A stretch of 64,000 nt of DNA from Oscillibacter valericigenes (GTDB lineage: Bacteria > Bacillota > Clostridia > Oscillospirales > Oscillospiraceae): the NCBI RefSeq assembly GCF_021531915.1, contig NZ_JAFBIV010000007.1:1-64000 (forward strand), in the 5' to 3' direction. The notes beneath the pieces are model-generated. The model was not told where the DNA came from, ran no database searches, and saw nothing but the letters and a program-made list of their open reading frames with translations. Below, one piece after another: positions 1 through 8,582 of this stretch. Positions within the stretch are counted from its first letter, which is position 1. Each line of letters opens with the position of its first letter. Both the position numbers and the translations under genes were made by a program.

Positions 1-245
1 CCTCTGGACGGTCTTGTGGTTTAAGAGAATATTGCGGCTGCGTAGTTCTGTTGTAATGCGGCGGTAACCGTATCGGCCTTTGTTTTCGTGGTATATGGCT
101 GTGATTTCTGCCTTGGCAGCTCCATATTTGTCTGTGCGGTTCATCCGCTTCAGATGGTAGTAGAAAGTTGCACGGGGCAGTTGAGCGATTGAAAGAAGAA
201 TATTCAGAGAATGCCTTTGCCTCAGCTTTTGAACTACCTGCGTTT
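1..245 (-). CDS. IS3-family transposase OrfB, N-terminal part (partial)
   Basis: The -1 frame relative to OrfA reads KTQVVQKLRQRHSLN and then LPRATFYYHLKR and KGRYGYRRITTEL, the hallmark N-terminal region (HTH_21) of IS150-type OrfB. The DDE integrase core is beyond the window edge, so activity cannot be judged. It has no clear start of its own before the overlap, consistent with production as an OrfAB frameshift fusion or re-initiation. No stop codon interrupts the frame within the window. Confidence 0.75.
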
Positions 246-584
246 TCTGCGCTGGCGCCGCTCGTCTTCCAAAACCAAGGCTTGCAAGTTTTTTAGGTAT
301 TCATTCTCCGCACGCAGCCTCTGCACCTCGGCCAGAAGATCTTCTTCTACCTCTTTCGGCAGCTTCTTTGGCCGGCCGGTGCTGCCGCGTCCTCGGCGCT
401 CCACCCGAAATCCTTCCGCTCCCTCTTCCAAATAGATTCGTTCCCATGATTTGATCTGGTCTCTGCTGTTTACCTCAAATCTACGGCAGGTTTCGCGGTA
501 ACCCAGTCCTTCTTCCAGCATTGTCTTTATTACCTGCTCTTTAAATTCCGGCGTATATCGTTTATTTGGTACTCCTTTTGGCAT
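234..584 (-). CDS. IS3-family transposase OrfA (helix-turn-helix)
   Basis: OrfA carries the helix-turn-helix that recognises the element ends. The protein opens MPKGVPNKRYTPEFKEQVIK, the usual start of IS3 OrfA proteins, followed by a TCRRFEV recognition helix and a C-terminal leucine-zipper-like segment (LLAEVQRLRAENEYLKNL) that normally mediates multimerisation. I chose the ATG at 584; a GTG at 599 in the same frame is possible. The stop at 234 overlaps the -1 frame in which OrfB runs, so a fused OrfAB made by ribosomal frameshifting is expected from the family, but only a short A-run (GAAAAC) is present here and no strong slippery heptamer was seen. Confidence 0.85.
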   Translation of the reverse strand: MPKGVPNKRYTPEFKEQVIKTMLEEGLGYRETCRRFEVNSRDQIKSWERIYLEEGAEGFRVERRGRGSTGRPKKLPKEVEEDLLAEVQRLRAENEYLKNLQALVLEDERRQRRKRR

Positions 585-591
585 AGCAAAA

Positions 592-637
592 CACCCCACT
601 TGTTAGATAGTATATCATACTGTCTAACAAATGGGGT
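592..637. repeat. Long imperfect palindrome at the IS tip
   Basis: The segments accccacttgttagatagta and its partner tactgtctaacaaatggggt form an almost perfect inverted repeat (about 21 bp arms with two mismatches) around a tiny loop, directly inside the IS end and just upstream of orfA. In IS3-type elements such structures can lower translation of transposase from outside transcripts; here that role is inference. Confidence 0.8.
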
Positions 638-677
638 GCAGTTCAATTCGGGCGGCTGTCTCATATTCTGTTTCTGT

Positions 678-1781
678 TCAGGAAACCGTGAAGCTGCTGG
701 TGTCGGGGTCCATGACGCACACGTAGCTGTTGCCCCGGCCCAGGGTCAGGGGCGTGCCGTCCGCCAGGGTGTAGACCAGCTGGCCGTTGCGGTCGGCCTT
801 GCTCCACCGGATGTGCACGCTCTTGCCGCCACAGAAGAAGGTCCCCTCTCCGCTGCCGGAGGTCCGCACCTTCAAGCGGCCGTAGGTGTCCCCGGGAATG
901 ACGGAGATGTCCGTCTCCAGAAACAGCACATTGACGGCGGAGACCTGCTCACGGGTAGCGCCATCGGTATGGGCCTTACCGTACTGGCTCACCAGGTACT
1001 TGCCGCTGGCCTCGTCATAGTCAAAGAGGCCCGTCTTGTAGCTGGAAAATTTCAGCGTCACATGTTGGGCGTCTGTGCCGCCCGTGGGCGTGCCGTTTTC
1101 CGCGAAGGCCTGGGTGTAACTATAGCCCTCCTTGTGCTCCGTGCAGAAGTGGTCCGCATCCAAGTACTCCTGCACCTTCTCCCCGGAGGTCACCAGGGTG
1201 TGCTCGTAGTCCATAGTCTTGCGGCGCTCCGCGTCCCGCCAGAAGATCCGGGCATCGGAGCCACCGTTGACGCCGTCCATGTTGTCCACCTTCCAGCTCT
1301 TCAGGTCCTGGTATGCCTCCGGGCTGCCGCCAGCGTGGACGTACAGGGCATCATGGCCCAGAGCCAGCTCGATGTAATAGGGGCGGGCGGAGCGGATACT
1401 GCCCAAGGTCCCCACGCCTTCCAGGCTCTGGAACACGCCCAGCATGCGGGTGATGCCGCCCTCGGCGGGGACCTCGTAGATGATATCCGCCTGGGAGATA
1501 CCCAGCTGGGGCTGGGCCGCCTTCAGGTTGTTGAACATGACGGCCACCGGTCGGTCATTCTCATACTCCGGCTCCATGGGCAGACCCGTCAGCGGGTTGG
1601 TACCAGCGGGACCGGCAGGCTCCGGTTCCGGCTCGGGTTGGGGTTCCGGTTCAGGCTCCGGTTCCTCCATGGGAGTAGGCTCCATCGCCGGTTTCGCGGG
1701 TTCCTCCTCTTTTCCGCCGCACCCTGCCAATGCCAGGACCATCCAGACCGCCAGGAACATCGCTGCCGCTCGCTTCTTCAT
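678..1781 (-). CDS. DUF3048 domain lipoprotein (YerB-like)
   Basis: Secreted lipoprotein of unknown biochemical function. The N-terminus MKKRAAAMFLAVWMVLALAG followed by Cys21 is a lipoprotein signal with an LAGC lipobox. A Glu/Pro-rich linker (roughly residues 25-60, EPEPEPQPEPEP) follows, then the DUF3048 N-terminal part (NPLTGLPM..., DRPVAVMFNN, SIRSARPYYIELA) and the C-terminal part (HIRWSKADRNGQLVYT). I chose the start at 1781 because a purine-rich site (AAAGGCGG) precedes it and it begins the signal peptide; a longer frame to 1889 crosses the promoter. It is transcribed alone from the promoter at 1816-1844, divergently from the next gene. YerB-type proteins occur widely in spore-forming Firmicutes. 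Confidence 0.88.
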   Translation of the reverse strand: MKKRAAAMFLAVWMVLALAGCGGKEEEPAKPAMEPTPMEEPEPEPEPQPEPEPEPAGPAGTNPLTGLPMEPEYENDRPVAVMFNNLKAAQPQLGISQADIIYEVPAEGGITRMLGVFQSLEGVGTLGSIRSARPYYIELALGHDALYVHAGGSPEAYQDLKSWKVDNMDGVNGGSDARIFWRDAERRKTMDYEHTLVTSGEKVQEYLDADHFCTEHKEGYSYTQAFAENGTPTGGTDAQHVTLKFSSYKTGLFDYDEASGKYLVSQYGKAHTDGATREQVSAVNVLFLETDISVIPGDTYGRLKVRTSGSGEGTFFCGGKSVHIRWSKADRNGQLVYTLADGTPLTLGRGNSYVCVMDPDTSSFTVS

Positions 1782-1815
1782 GTGGCCGCCGCCTTTCTTT
1801 GTTATGGTAACCTTA

Positions 1816-1844
1816 ATCATACCAGTCTCTGCCAGAAGCGTCAA
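1816..1844 (-). promoter_or_regulatory. Sigma-A type promoter for the DUF3048 gene
   Basis: On the minus strand TTGACG and TATGAT are separated by 17 bp, about 35 bp ahead of the chosen start codon. This excludes the longer reading of the gene that would begin at 1889. Confidence 0.75.
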
Positions 1845-1874
1845 GGCAAATTCCACTCTTTTTCGATTTCGCTC

Positions 1875-1904
1875 TGTACAAACCGCCACCAGATGCGGTA
1901 TACT
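1875..1904 (+). promoter_or_regulatory. Putative promoter for the DUF4364 gene
   Basis: TGTACA and TATACT are separated by 18 bp, ending about 38 bp before the start codon. The -10 is good and the -35 is weak. Confidence 0.45.
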
Positions 1905-1941
1905 ATCGATAAATAACAGACAACATCTGGAGGTGCTGCTT

Positions 1942-2490
1942 ATGGCCGGTCAGGGGTTCATCCATGACAAGCTGGAACTGAAATTCCTCATTCTCTATAT
2001 CGCCGCCCGGGTCATCGAGCCCATCCCCTTCGACACCATGCTGGACCTGACCATGTGCGACGACGCCGTGGACTATTTCGATTTTACCGAGTGCCTGCGG
2101 GACCTGGTGGACACGGAGCATCTGACTCTTTCCCAGGACGGGCTTTATTCCATCACGGAAAAGGGCCTGCGGAACAGCAAGATCTGCGAGAGCAGCCTGG
2201 CCTACTCTGTGCGGCTGCGGTGCGACAAGAACCTGGAGGTCTGGAACCGGAAGCTCCGCCGCAAGAGCCAGGTGAAGGCCTCCTGGGAGCAGCGGCCCAA
2301 CGGCACCTACACCGTGCGGCTGTCTCTGGACGATGATGCCGGCAGCCTGATGGACCTGAAGCTCATGGCCGTCCGGGAGGACATGGCCAAGCTGCTGGCG
2401 AACCGCTTCCGCCAGTCCCCGGAGAAGCTCTACGGCCAGATCATGAACCTGCTGCTGGAGGACAGCCAGGGCGGAAAGCCGAAAGGCTGA
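1942..2490 (+). CDS. DUF4364 family protein (winged-helix-like, possible regulator)
   Basis: A 182-residue soluble protein beginning MAGQGFIHDKLELKFLILYI, the typical opening of the DUF4364 family, whose N-terminal half has a winged-helix look (KLELKFLILYIAAR, YFDFTECLRDLVD, LYSITEKGLR). The C-terminal half is an alpha/beta segment with no motif I recognise. The start is fixed by GGAGGTGCTGCTT before ATG; the open frame upstream is not coding. It faces the dnaE operon and shares a bidirectional terminator with it. A DNA-binding role is inferred from the fold only. Confidence 0.82.
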   Translation: MAGQGFIHDKLELKFLILYIAARVIEPIPFDTMLDLTMCDDAVDYFDFTECLRDLVDTEHLTLSQDGLYSITEKGLRNSKICESSLAYSVRLRCDKNLEVWNRKLRRKSQVKASWEQRPNGTYTVRLSLDDDAGSLMDLKLMAVREDMAKLLANRFRQSPEKLYGQIMNLLLEDSQGGKPKG

Positions 2491-2544
2491 GCGGTCCGAC
2501 TGACGGCAGTCAACGACCCACAGCCCGGAAAACAATATCTGCAG

Positions 2545-2583
2545 AAAATCGTCCCCTGACACTCTGTCAGGGGACGATTTTTT
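2545..2583. terminator. Bidirectional terminator between DUF4364 and dnaE
   Basis: A perfect 17-bp stem (AAAATCGTCCCCTGACA and its complement) with a 3-nt loop and A/T tails on both sides, placed between two convergent genes. Confidence 0.9.
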
Positions 2584-2585
2584 CG

Positions 2586-5500
2586 TTATTTGATCACTAC
2601 ATTTTCTTCTCCCAGGGTCTCTTTTGCCTCCTCCACCAAGGCTTTGTGGAGCAGCACTTGGGTGGCGTAGACTTTGCGGGTGTCCGCCATGACCATTTTC
2701 ACCCGGGTGGTGCCGGGGAACATATTGAAGACCAGCTTCATGTGCCGCACCGCCGGGTCCGTGATACTGGGGAATTTCAGGAACAACGTGTCCCCCTCCA
2801 GGAGCTTCTCCCCCTTGGGCTTCTCCGCCGCCTGGGGCGGCAGGCCGCCCTCCGCCGCGGACAGCGGGTAGGCCGAGTCGCACATGATCTGGGGAGCCTT
2901 TTCGTCCCGGACCGACAACCGACCCTTGACGACCACCGCCTGATTCTCCCGCAGGTAGGCCCCGCAGGTGTCCAGCACCCGGGAGAAGCACAGCAGCTCC
3001 ATGGAGGCCGTGTCGTCCTCCACTGTCACATAGGCCATCAGGCTGTTATTTTTGGTTGTCTTGGTCTTGCTGGAGGTCACCACACCGGCGATGGTGATGC
3101 GCTGGTCATCCGCAAACCGGGTGGGCCCCCCCTCCTGGGCGAAGTCCTCCAAAATGGAACCAATGGAGGGTGCGTTCAGCCTGCGGACCGTGTCCCGGTA
3201 GGCATCCATGGGATGACCGGAGAGGTACAAACCCGTGGTCTCCTTCTCCATGGTCATCAGTTCCTGGGCGGTGTACTCCGGAATATCCGGCAAGGGAGTT
3301 TCCTTCACAGATACTGCATTGGATGCATTTCCGTCTCCCATAGTGAAGAAATCCAGCTGGCCCTCCAGATTCTGCCGCTGCTGGTCGGCAACGGCGTTCA
3401 TGACGGTCTCGTAGACCTGGATCAGCTGGGAGCGGCGGGCGCCGGTGGAATCAAAGGCACCGGCCCGGATCAGGTTTTCCACCGCCCGCTTGTTCATGTC
3501 GCTGCCCACCATGCGGCTGCAGAAGTCGTGAAGCGAGGTAAAGGGTCCGTTCTCCCGCTCCCGCATCACCGCCTGAATGAATCCCCGGCCGATGTTCTTG
3601 ATGGCCACCAGGCCGAAGCGGATGCCCCCCTCCTCCACGGTGAAGCGGTCCTCGGAGCGGTTGATATCCGGCGGCAGCAGGGCGATGCCGCAGTCCTTGC
3701 ACTCGCTGATATAGCCCGCCACCTTGTCGGAGTTGTCCAGCACGCTGGTCAGCAGCGCCGCCATGTACTCCCGGGGGAAATGGCACTTGAAATACGCCGT
3801 CTGGTAGGCCACCACCGCGTAACTGACGGCGTGGGCCTTGTTGAAGGCGTAGTTGGCGAAATCATAGATCTCCTGGTAGATGGCCTCCGCCGTGGCCTCC
3901 GGAATCCCATTGGCCACACAGCCTGTAATGCCTCGCTCCTTGTCACCGTGGATAAAGGCGTCCTTTTCTTTCTGGATCTGGGCGGCCTTCTTTTTGGAGA
4001 TGGCACGGCGCACCATGTCCGCCTGGCCCAGGGAATAGCCGCCCAGCTGCTGGAAAATCTGTATGACCTGCTCCTGGTAGACGATGCAGCCGTAGGTGAT
4101 GGACAGGATAGGCTCCAGAGAGGGGTGCTTGTACTTGATGAGCTTTGGGTCCTGCTTGCAGGCAATGAACCGGGGGATGGAGTCCATGGGACCGGGGCGA
4201 TACAGGGCGATGATGGCGGTGATGTCCTCAATGTTCTGGGGCTTCAAACCCACGCACACGCCGGTCATTCCGGAGGACTCCATCTGGAACACGCCGCTGG
4301 TCTGACCCCGGGAGATCATCTCAAAGGTCTCCCTGTCGTCCTCGGGGATGTCCTCCAGCCGGAAGTCCGGCCGGTGCTCCTGGACCATCTTCACCGCGTC
4401 GTCCAGCACTGTCAGGTTCCGGAGCCCTAAGAAGTCCATTTTCAGCAAGCCCAGCTCCTCCAGGGTGGTCATGACGTACTGGCAGACCACTGCCTCGTCG
4501 TTGCGGGCCAGGGGGACGTACTCGTACACCGGCTTCTTGGTGATGACCACACCGGCAGCATGGGTGGAGGCGTGGCGGGGCATCCCCTCCAGGGCCCGGG
4601 CAGTGTCGATGAGCTTTTTCACCCGTGGGTCCGTGTCGTACAGGTCAGAAAGCGGTTTGGAAAGCCGCAGGGCGTCGTCCAACGTGATATGCAGGGTGTT
4701 GGGCACCTGCTTGGCGATCTGGTCCACCTCGGCGTAGGGGATGTTCATGACCCGGCCCACGTCCCGGATAACGCCCCGGGCGGCCATGGTGCCAAAGGTC
4801 ACGATCTGTGCCACATGGTCGTCGCCGTACTTGCGGCGGACGTAGTCCACCACCTCGCCCCGGCGGGTGTCGCCGAAGTCCATGTCGATATCGGGCATGC
4901 TGACCCGCTCCGGGTTCAGGAACCGCTCGAAGTACAAACTGTACTGCATGGGATCGATGTCCGTGATGTGGAGACAATAAGAGACCATGGACCCGGCGGC
5001 AGAGCCGCGTCCCGGGCCCACGGGGATGCCCACGCTCTTGGCGTAGCGGACGAAGTCGGAGACGATGAGGAAGTAGTCCGTGAAGCCCATCTTCTCGATC
5101 ATGTCCTGCTCGTATTGCAGCTGGCCCCGGTACTGGTCGTCCTGGCCGTAGCGCTCCCGGTAACCCTCGTCACAGAGCTTTTTCAGATAGGAAAAGCTGT
5201 CATACCCCGGTGGCAGCTGGAATTCCGGCAGGTGGTACTTGCCGAAGGTGAATTCCAGGTCGCACATGTCGGCAATCTTCGCCGTGTTTTCGATAGCGCC
5301 CTCGTAGTCCCCGAACAGGTCCGCCATCTCCGCCTCGCTGCGGAGATAGAAGTTCCGGGGCTCGTAGCGCATCCGGTTCTCGTCATCGATGGTCTTGCCG
5401 GTCTGGATGCACAGCAGCACATCGTGGGCCTCGGCGTCCTCCTTGCGGAGATAGTGTGCGTCATTGGTGCACACCATAGGGATGCCCGTCTCCTCATGGA

Positions 5501-6080
5501 GCCGCAGCAGGTGCCGGTTCACGATGGCCTGCTCCCGGATGCCGTGGTCCTGGAGCTCCAGGTAAAAGTGGTCCGGACCGAAGATGTGTTGCATTTGCAG
5601 GGCGTAGTTTTTGGCGTTTTCGTACTCCCCGTTCCGCAGCATCCGGGGAATTTCTCCGGCAAGGCAGGCAGACAGGGCGATGAGGCCTTTGCTGTGTTCC
5701 TTCAAAAGGGCCAGGTCGATGCGGGGCTTGATGTAAAAACCTTCCGTCCAGGCCATGGAAACCATATAGGAGAGGTTCCGGTAGCCCTCCTCGTTCTCAC
5801 ACAGCAGCACCAGATGGCGGCTCTCAGCGTCGAACTCGTGGACCTTCTCGAACCGGGAGCGGCCCTTGGGCGTCACGTAGACCTCGCAGCCGATGATGGG
5901 CTTGACGCCCTCCGCCTTGCAGGCCCGGTAGAAGTCGATGACGCCGTACATGACGCCGTGGTCCGTGATGGCGCAGGCGGTCTGGCCCATGTCCTTCACC
6001 ACCTTGGGCAGGTCCTTGATGCGGCAGGCGCCGTCCAGCAGGCTGTATTCCGTATGCACATGTAAATGGACGAAGGACAT
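2586..6080 (-). CDS. dnaE: DNA polymerase III alpha subunit DnaE
   Basis: Replicative polymerase of 1164 residues. The order is a PHP domain (HLHVHTEYS near residue 5, ITDHG near 38), then the polymerase core with GPGRGSAAGS (355-364) and the acidic motif PDIDMDF (396-402; Asp399 and Asp401 correspond to the metal-binding pair of E. coli DnaE), then helix-hairpin-helix and a C-terminal OB fold (ITIAGVVTSSKTKTTK). The start at 6080 has GAAAGGAAGG upstream; the longer frame to 6272 runs over the preceding gene. It is the last gene of the hprK operon, 50 bp after the cysteine-motif gene. With PolC also present (36819-40802), this is the usual Firmicutes two-polymerase arrangement, where DnaE is thought to extend primers before PolC takes over. 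Confidence 0.97.
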   Translation of the reverse strand: MSFVHLHVHTEYSLLDGACRIKDLPKVVKDMGQTACAITDHGVMYGVIDFYRACKAEGVKPIIGCEVYVTPKGRSRFEKVHEFDAESRHLVLLCENEEGYRNLSYMVSMAWTEGFYIKPRIDLALLKEHSKGLIALSACLAGEIPRMLRNGEYENAKNYALQMQHIFGPDHFYLELQDHGIREQAIVNRHLLRLHEETGIPMVCTNDAHYLRKEDAEAHDVLLCIQTGKTIDDENRMRYEPRNFYLRSEAEMADLFGDYEGAIENTAKIADMCDLEFTFGKYHLPEFQLPPGYDSFSYLKKLCDEGYRERYGQDDQYRGQLQYEQDMIEKMGFTDYFLIVSDFVRYAKSVGIPVGPGRGSAAGSMVSYCLHITDIDPMQYSLYFERFLNPERVSMPDIDMDFGDTRRGEVVDYVRRKYGDDHVAQIVTFGTMAARGVIRDVGRVMNIPYAEVDQIAKQVPNTLHITLDDALRLSKPLSDLYDTDPRVKKLIDTARALEGMPRHASTHAAGVVITKKPVYEYVPLARNDEAVVCQYVMTTLEELGLLKMDFLGLRNLTVLDDAVKMVQEHRPDFRLEDIPEDDRETFEMISRGQTSGVFQMESSGMTGVCVGLKPQNIEDITAIIALYRPGPMDSIPRFIACKQDPKLIKYKHPSLEPILSITYGCIVYQEQVIQIFQQLGGYSLGQADMVRRAISKKKAAQIQKEKDAFIHGDKERGITGCVANGIPEATAEAIYQEIYDFANYAFNKAHAVSYAVVAYQTAYFKCHFPREYMAALLTSVLDNSDKVAGYISECKDCGIALLPPDINRSEDRFTVEEGGIRFGLVAIKNIGRGFIQAVMRERENGPFTSLHDFCSRMVGSDMNKRAVENLIRAGAFDSTGARRSQLIQVYETVMNAVADQQRQNLEGQLDFFTMGDGNASNAVSVKETPLPDIPEYTAQELMTMEKETTGLYLSGHPMDAYRDTVRRLNAPSIGSILEDFAQEGGPTRFADDQRITIAGVVTSSKTKTTKNNSLMAYVTVEDDTASMELLCFSRVLDTCGAYLRENQAVVVKGRLSVRDEKAPQIMCDSAYPLSAAEGGLPPQAAEKPKGEKLLEGDTLFLKFPSITDPAVRHMKLVFNMFPGTTRVKMVMADTRKVYATQVLLHKALVEEAKETLGEENVVIK

Positions 6081-6130
6081 AGGCGCCTTCCTTTCAAGTA
6101 TTCTTGGCTGAATTTTTTCCTTTGGCTCTC

Positions 6131-6571
6131 TCAGTCCCGCTCTGCCAGCAGCTCTTCCACGATTTCCACGGCGGTGACCACCATCACATCGCAGTGGCCC
6201 GTCAGGCCCAAGCGCTGGGCGGCGGGAGTGGCGTCGCTGGCGCCAGCCTTGTTTTTCAGCAGGTCCTGGCACCGCAAGGCGCCGAACTTCTGGGAAAACC
6301 GCTTCTGGACCTCCCGGGACAGGGCCACCGTCCGCTTTTTGCTGCCCACGGGGTCGTTTTCATCCACTGGGGTCATCAGGCCCAGGGTCATGATGGCGCC
6401 GGAGAGGGCACCGCACAGCTCGCCCGTGCCCGCGCCGCCGCCGAAGCCGCCGCCGATGTCCATGCTGGCCTGCTCACTGAGACCGGTGATATCCGAAAAG
6501 GCCGCCAGCACGCTCTGGCAGCAGTTATAGCCGTTTTTGTGATATTCGTGTGCCAATTCTACCCGTTCCAT
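6131..6571 (-). CDS. C-GCAxxG-C-C family small cysteine protein
   Basis: A 146-residue protein with the conserved cysteine and glycine pattern of the C-GCAxxG-C-C family: NCCQSVLAAF near residue 15, GGGFGGGAGTGELCGALSGA in the middle, then single cysteines in LRCQDLL and GHCDVM. The family is presumed to bind a metal or act in redox chemistry, often next to electron-transfer genes, but no reaction is established. The start at 6571 has AAAGGAG nearby. It sits between whiA and dnaE in the hprK operon, an unusual setting that gives no clear functional clue. Confidence 0.85.
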   Translation of the reverse strand: MERVELAHEYHKNGYNCCQSVLAAFSDITGLSEQASMDIGGGFGGGAGTGELCGALSGAIMTLGLMTPVDENDPVGSKKRTVALSREVQKRFSQKFGALRCQDLLKNKAGASDATPAAQRLGLTGHCDVMVVTAVEIVEELLAERD

Positions 6572-6601
6572 GATGTTTCTCCTTTGTCTGGTCAAATTCT
6601 A

Positions 6602-7501
6602 TCAGGCCTTCCCTGCCAGGTCCATGAGCTTGCGCAGCCGGTGGTTCAGGCAGGATTTCGTCAACGGCGGGTCAAACTCCTCCGCTAATTCGCTGAGGGT
6701 CAGCTCCGGCCGGGCCATCCGCAACGCCGCCGTCTGCTGCAATTTCTGGGGCAGAGTCTCCAGGGTGCCCGCCTTTTCCAGGCGGCGGATGGCCTCGATC
6801 TGCTCCTGGGCCGCCGACACCGCCTTGTCCAGGTTGGCGCTGTCACAGTTCAGGCGGCGGTTCACGCTATTGCGCAGGTCCTTTTCCAGCTTGGCGGACA
6901 TGATCTTCATGGCCGCCACCGGAGCGCCGATAAGGGTGAGAAAATCCTCGATCTGGTCGCTCTGCTTGAAGTATGTAATGAAGCTGCCGCTGCGGCTCAG
7001 GCTCTTGGGGGGATAGCCGCACTCCCGCAGCAGCACCTCCAGCTCCCGACTGGCCTGCAGATGGGAGGTAGTCAACTCCAGGTGATACCGCTTCAGGGGG
7101 TCCGTGCTGCTGCCCCCCGCGAAGAAGGCCCCCCTCAGGAAGGACGCCCGGCAGCACTCCTCCTCCAGCATACCGAAGTTGATGTGGAGCACCAGATTCT
7201 GACGGGGGTCGTAGCCCAGCACGTTGATGATGTGGTCCAGCTTTTTTGGGTCCGTGATCTGGAAGATGCGCTTTCCCTCCTGCTCCGGTTCCGGCTGGCG
7301 GTCGAACCGCATACCGAAGGCCCGCTGGAACAGCTTGGGGAGCCGTGCGGCGAAGTTTGGATTCTCCGTAATGATGCGGACCTCCGTGGAGTTGAAGGTA
7401 TTGCAGTACAGCAGAATGCCGTAGGCCTCCGCCCGGGCGCAGCACAGCCGCTGCACCGGCAGTTTGCACAATTCATTTTTCGTGTCGTAGGAAAAAGACA
7501 T
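6602..7501 (-). CDS. whiA: DNA-binding protein WhiA
   Basis: A 299-residue WhiA homologue with the homing-endonuclease-like N-terminal domain (SFLRGAFFAGGSSTDP near residue 118, a degenerate LAGLIDADG-type region) and the C-terminal helix-turn-helix (LTLSELAEEFDPPLTKSCLNHRLRKL). In Actinobacteria WhiA switches on sporulation division genes; in Firmicutes it affects chromosome segregation and division without a clear catalytic role. The start is preceded by AAGGAG. It follows yvcK by 9 bp, the conserved rapZ-yvcK-whiA order. Confidence 0.95.
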   Translation of the reverse strand: MSFSYDTKNELCKLPVQRLCCARAEAYGILLYCNTFNSTEVRIITENPNFAARLPKLFQRAFGMRFDRQPEPEQEGKRIFQITDPKKLDHIINVLGYDPRQNLVLHINFGMLEEECCRASFLRGAFFAGGSSTDPLKRYHLELTTSHLQASRELEVLLRECGYPPKSLSRSGSFITYFKQSDQIEDFLTLIGAPVAAMKIMSAKLEKDLRNSVNRRLNCDSANLDKAVSAAQEQIEAIRRLEKAGTLETLPQKLQQTAALRMARPELTLSELAEEFDPPLTKSCLNHRLRKLMDLAGKA

Positions 7502-7510
7502 AGGGTCTCC

Positions 7511-8566
7511 TTATTCTACCCGGTAGGTGTCATCCCGGTAATCAAAGGTACTGCCGGCGATGCGCACGCTGCGCTCCGCGTGCAGCAGGATCAGTTCCCG
7601 GGCCAGATGGCCGGGATGGTGACGGACGTAGCCGTTTTCCACCGTGGCCACGGGGCGGCGCACCAGCTCCACACCCAAGGCGGCGCAGCGGTCCTGGTCG
7701 CATTGCAGCAGCTCCGCCCCCTCCTCCGCGTACCGGGCGGCCACGCCCTTGGGAATGGGGGAGGAATTGGCCAGACACAGCTGAAACAGGCCCTCCGCCG
7801 AGTGCTGGAAGATGGCCTGGATGTGGTCGGCGGCGGTGTAGCCCTCCGTCTCCCCCTCCTGGGTCATGACGTTGGCCACGTAAACTTTCAGCGCGTCGGA
7901 CTGCCGGATGGCATCCACGATACCGTCCACCAGCAGATTTGGGATGATGCTGGTATAGAGGCTGCCGGGGCCCAGCACCAGCATATCCGCCTCCCGGATA
8001 GCCGCCAGGGCCGCAGGCAGCGCCCTCGGGTGCTCCGGCAGCAGGCGGACCCGGGTGATGCGGCAGTCCTCTTTTTTCTTGCAGTAGAAAATTTTGGACT
8101 CCCCCACCACGGAGGCGCCGTTTTCAAACTCCGCCTCCAGCTGCACGTCTGCCGTGGTGACCGGCAGCACCCGGCCGGTAATGGCCAGGACCTGGCTCAT
8201 GCGCTCCACAGCGGCGTCGAAGGTGGGGGAAATGCCGTTGAGGGCCGCCAGAAACAGGTTGCCAAAGCTCTGCCCTGCCAGAGAGCCATCTGTAAAGCGA
8301 TAGTGCATCAGCTCCCGCATAAGGGGCTCCGTGTTGGCCAGGGCCTCCAGGCAATTGCGGATGTCTCCCGGCGGCGGCATGCCCAGGTCCTGCCGCAGCA
8401 TGCCGCTGCCGCCGCCGTCATCCGCCACCGTTACGATGGCGGAGAGGTTTTCCGTATAGGCTTTCAGTCCCCGCAGCATGTTGGACAGCCCGTGGCCGCC
8501 GCCGATGGCGACCACACGGGGGCCGTGGGCTCTGGGGACGCGGTAGGATGTACGCTGATTGCTCAT
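7511..8566 (-). CDS. yvcK: YvcK/CofD-like gluconeogenesis factor
   Basis: A 351-residue member of the CofD-like family with the N-terminal glycine-rich VVAIGGGHGLSNMLRGLK and TVADDGGGSG motifs, which in B. subtilis YvcK bind UDP-sugar. YvcK is needed for growth on gluconeogenic carbon sources and for cell-shape control, and acts together with wall precursor synthesis. A GGGGGAGGG site precedes the start. The gene lies 16 bp after rapZ and 9 bp before whiA. Confidence 0.95.
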   Translation of the reverse strand: MSNQRTSYRVPRAHGPRVVAIGGGHGLSNMLRGLKAYTENLSAIVTVADDGGGSGMLRQDLGMPPPGDIRNCLEALANTEPLMRELMHYRFTDGSLAGQSFGNLFLAALNGISPTFDAAVERMSQVLAITGRVLPVTTADVQLEAEFENGASVVGESKIFYCKKKEDCRITRVRLLPEHPRALPAALAAIREADMLVLGPGSLYTSIIPNLLVDGIVDAIRQSDALKVYVANVMTQEGETEGYTAADHIQAIFQHSAEGLFQLCLANSSPIPKGVAARYAEEGAELLQCDQDRCAALGVELVRRPVATVENGYVRHHPGHLARELILLHAERSVRIAGSTFDYRDDTYRVE

Positions 8567-8582
8567 GGGAACCCTCCCCCGC

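Larger units (their letters stand above)
1..645 (-). mobile_element. IS3-family insertion sequence, left end (cut by window edge)
   Basis: This is the left part of an IS3-family (IS150-like) element read on the minus strand: a terminal repeat, then orfA, then the start of orfB running out of the window. The outer tip reads TGAACTGCACCCC on the minus strand, ending near 645, which resembles the TG...CACCC tips of IS150-group elements. The other end lies outside the window, so the target duplication cannot be checked. The element lies about 30 bp beyond the stop codon of the neighbouring DUF3048 gene, so it did not break it. Confidence 0.85.

Noticed and set aside
1590-1690. Short tandem repeats in the DUF3048 gene
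   Set aside because: These are GAG/CCG-type codons for a Glu-Pro linker after a lipoprotein signal, a common low-complexity spacer, not a CRISPR or other array.
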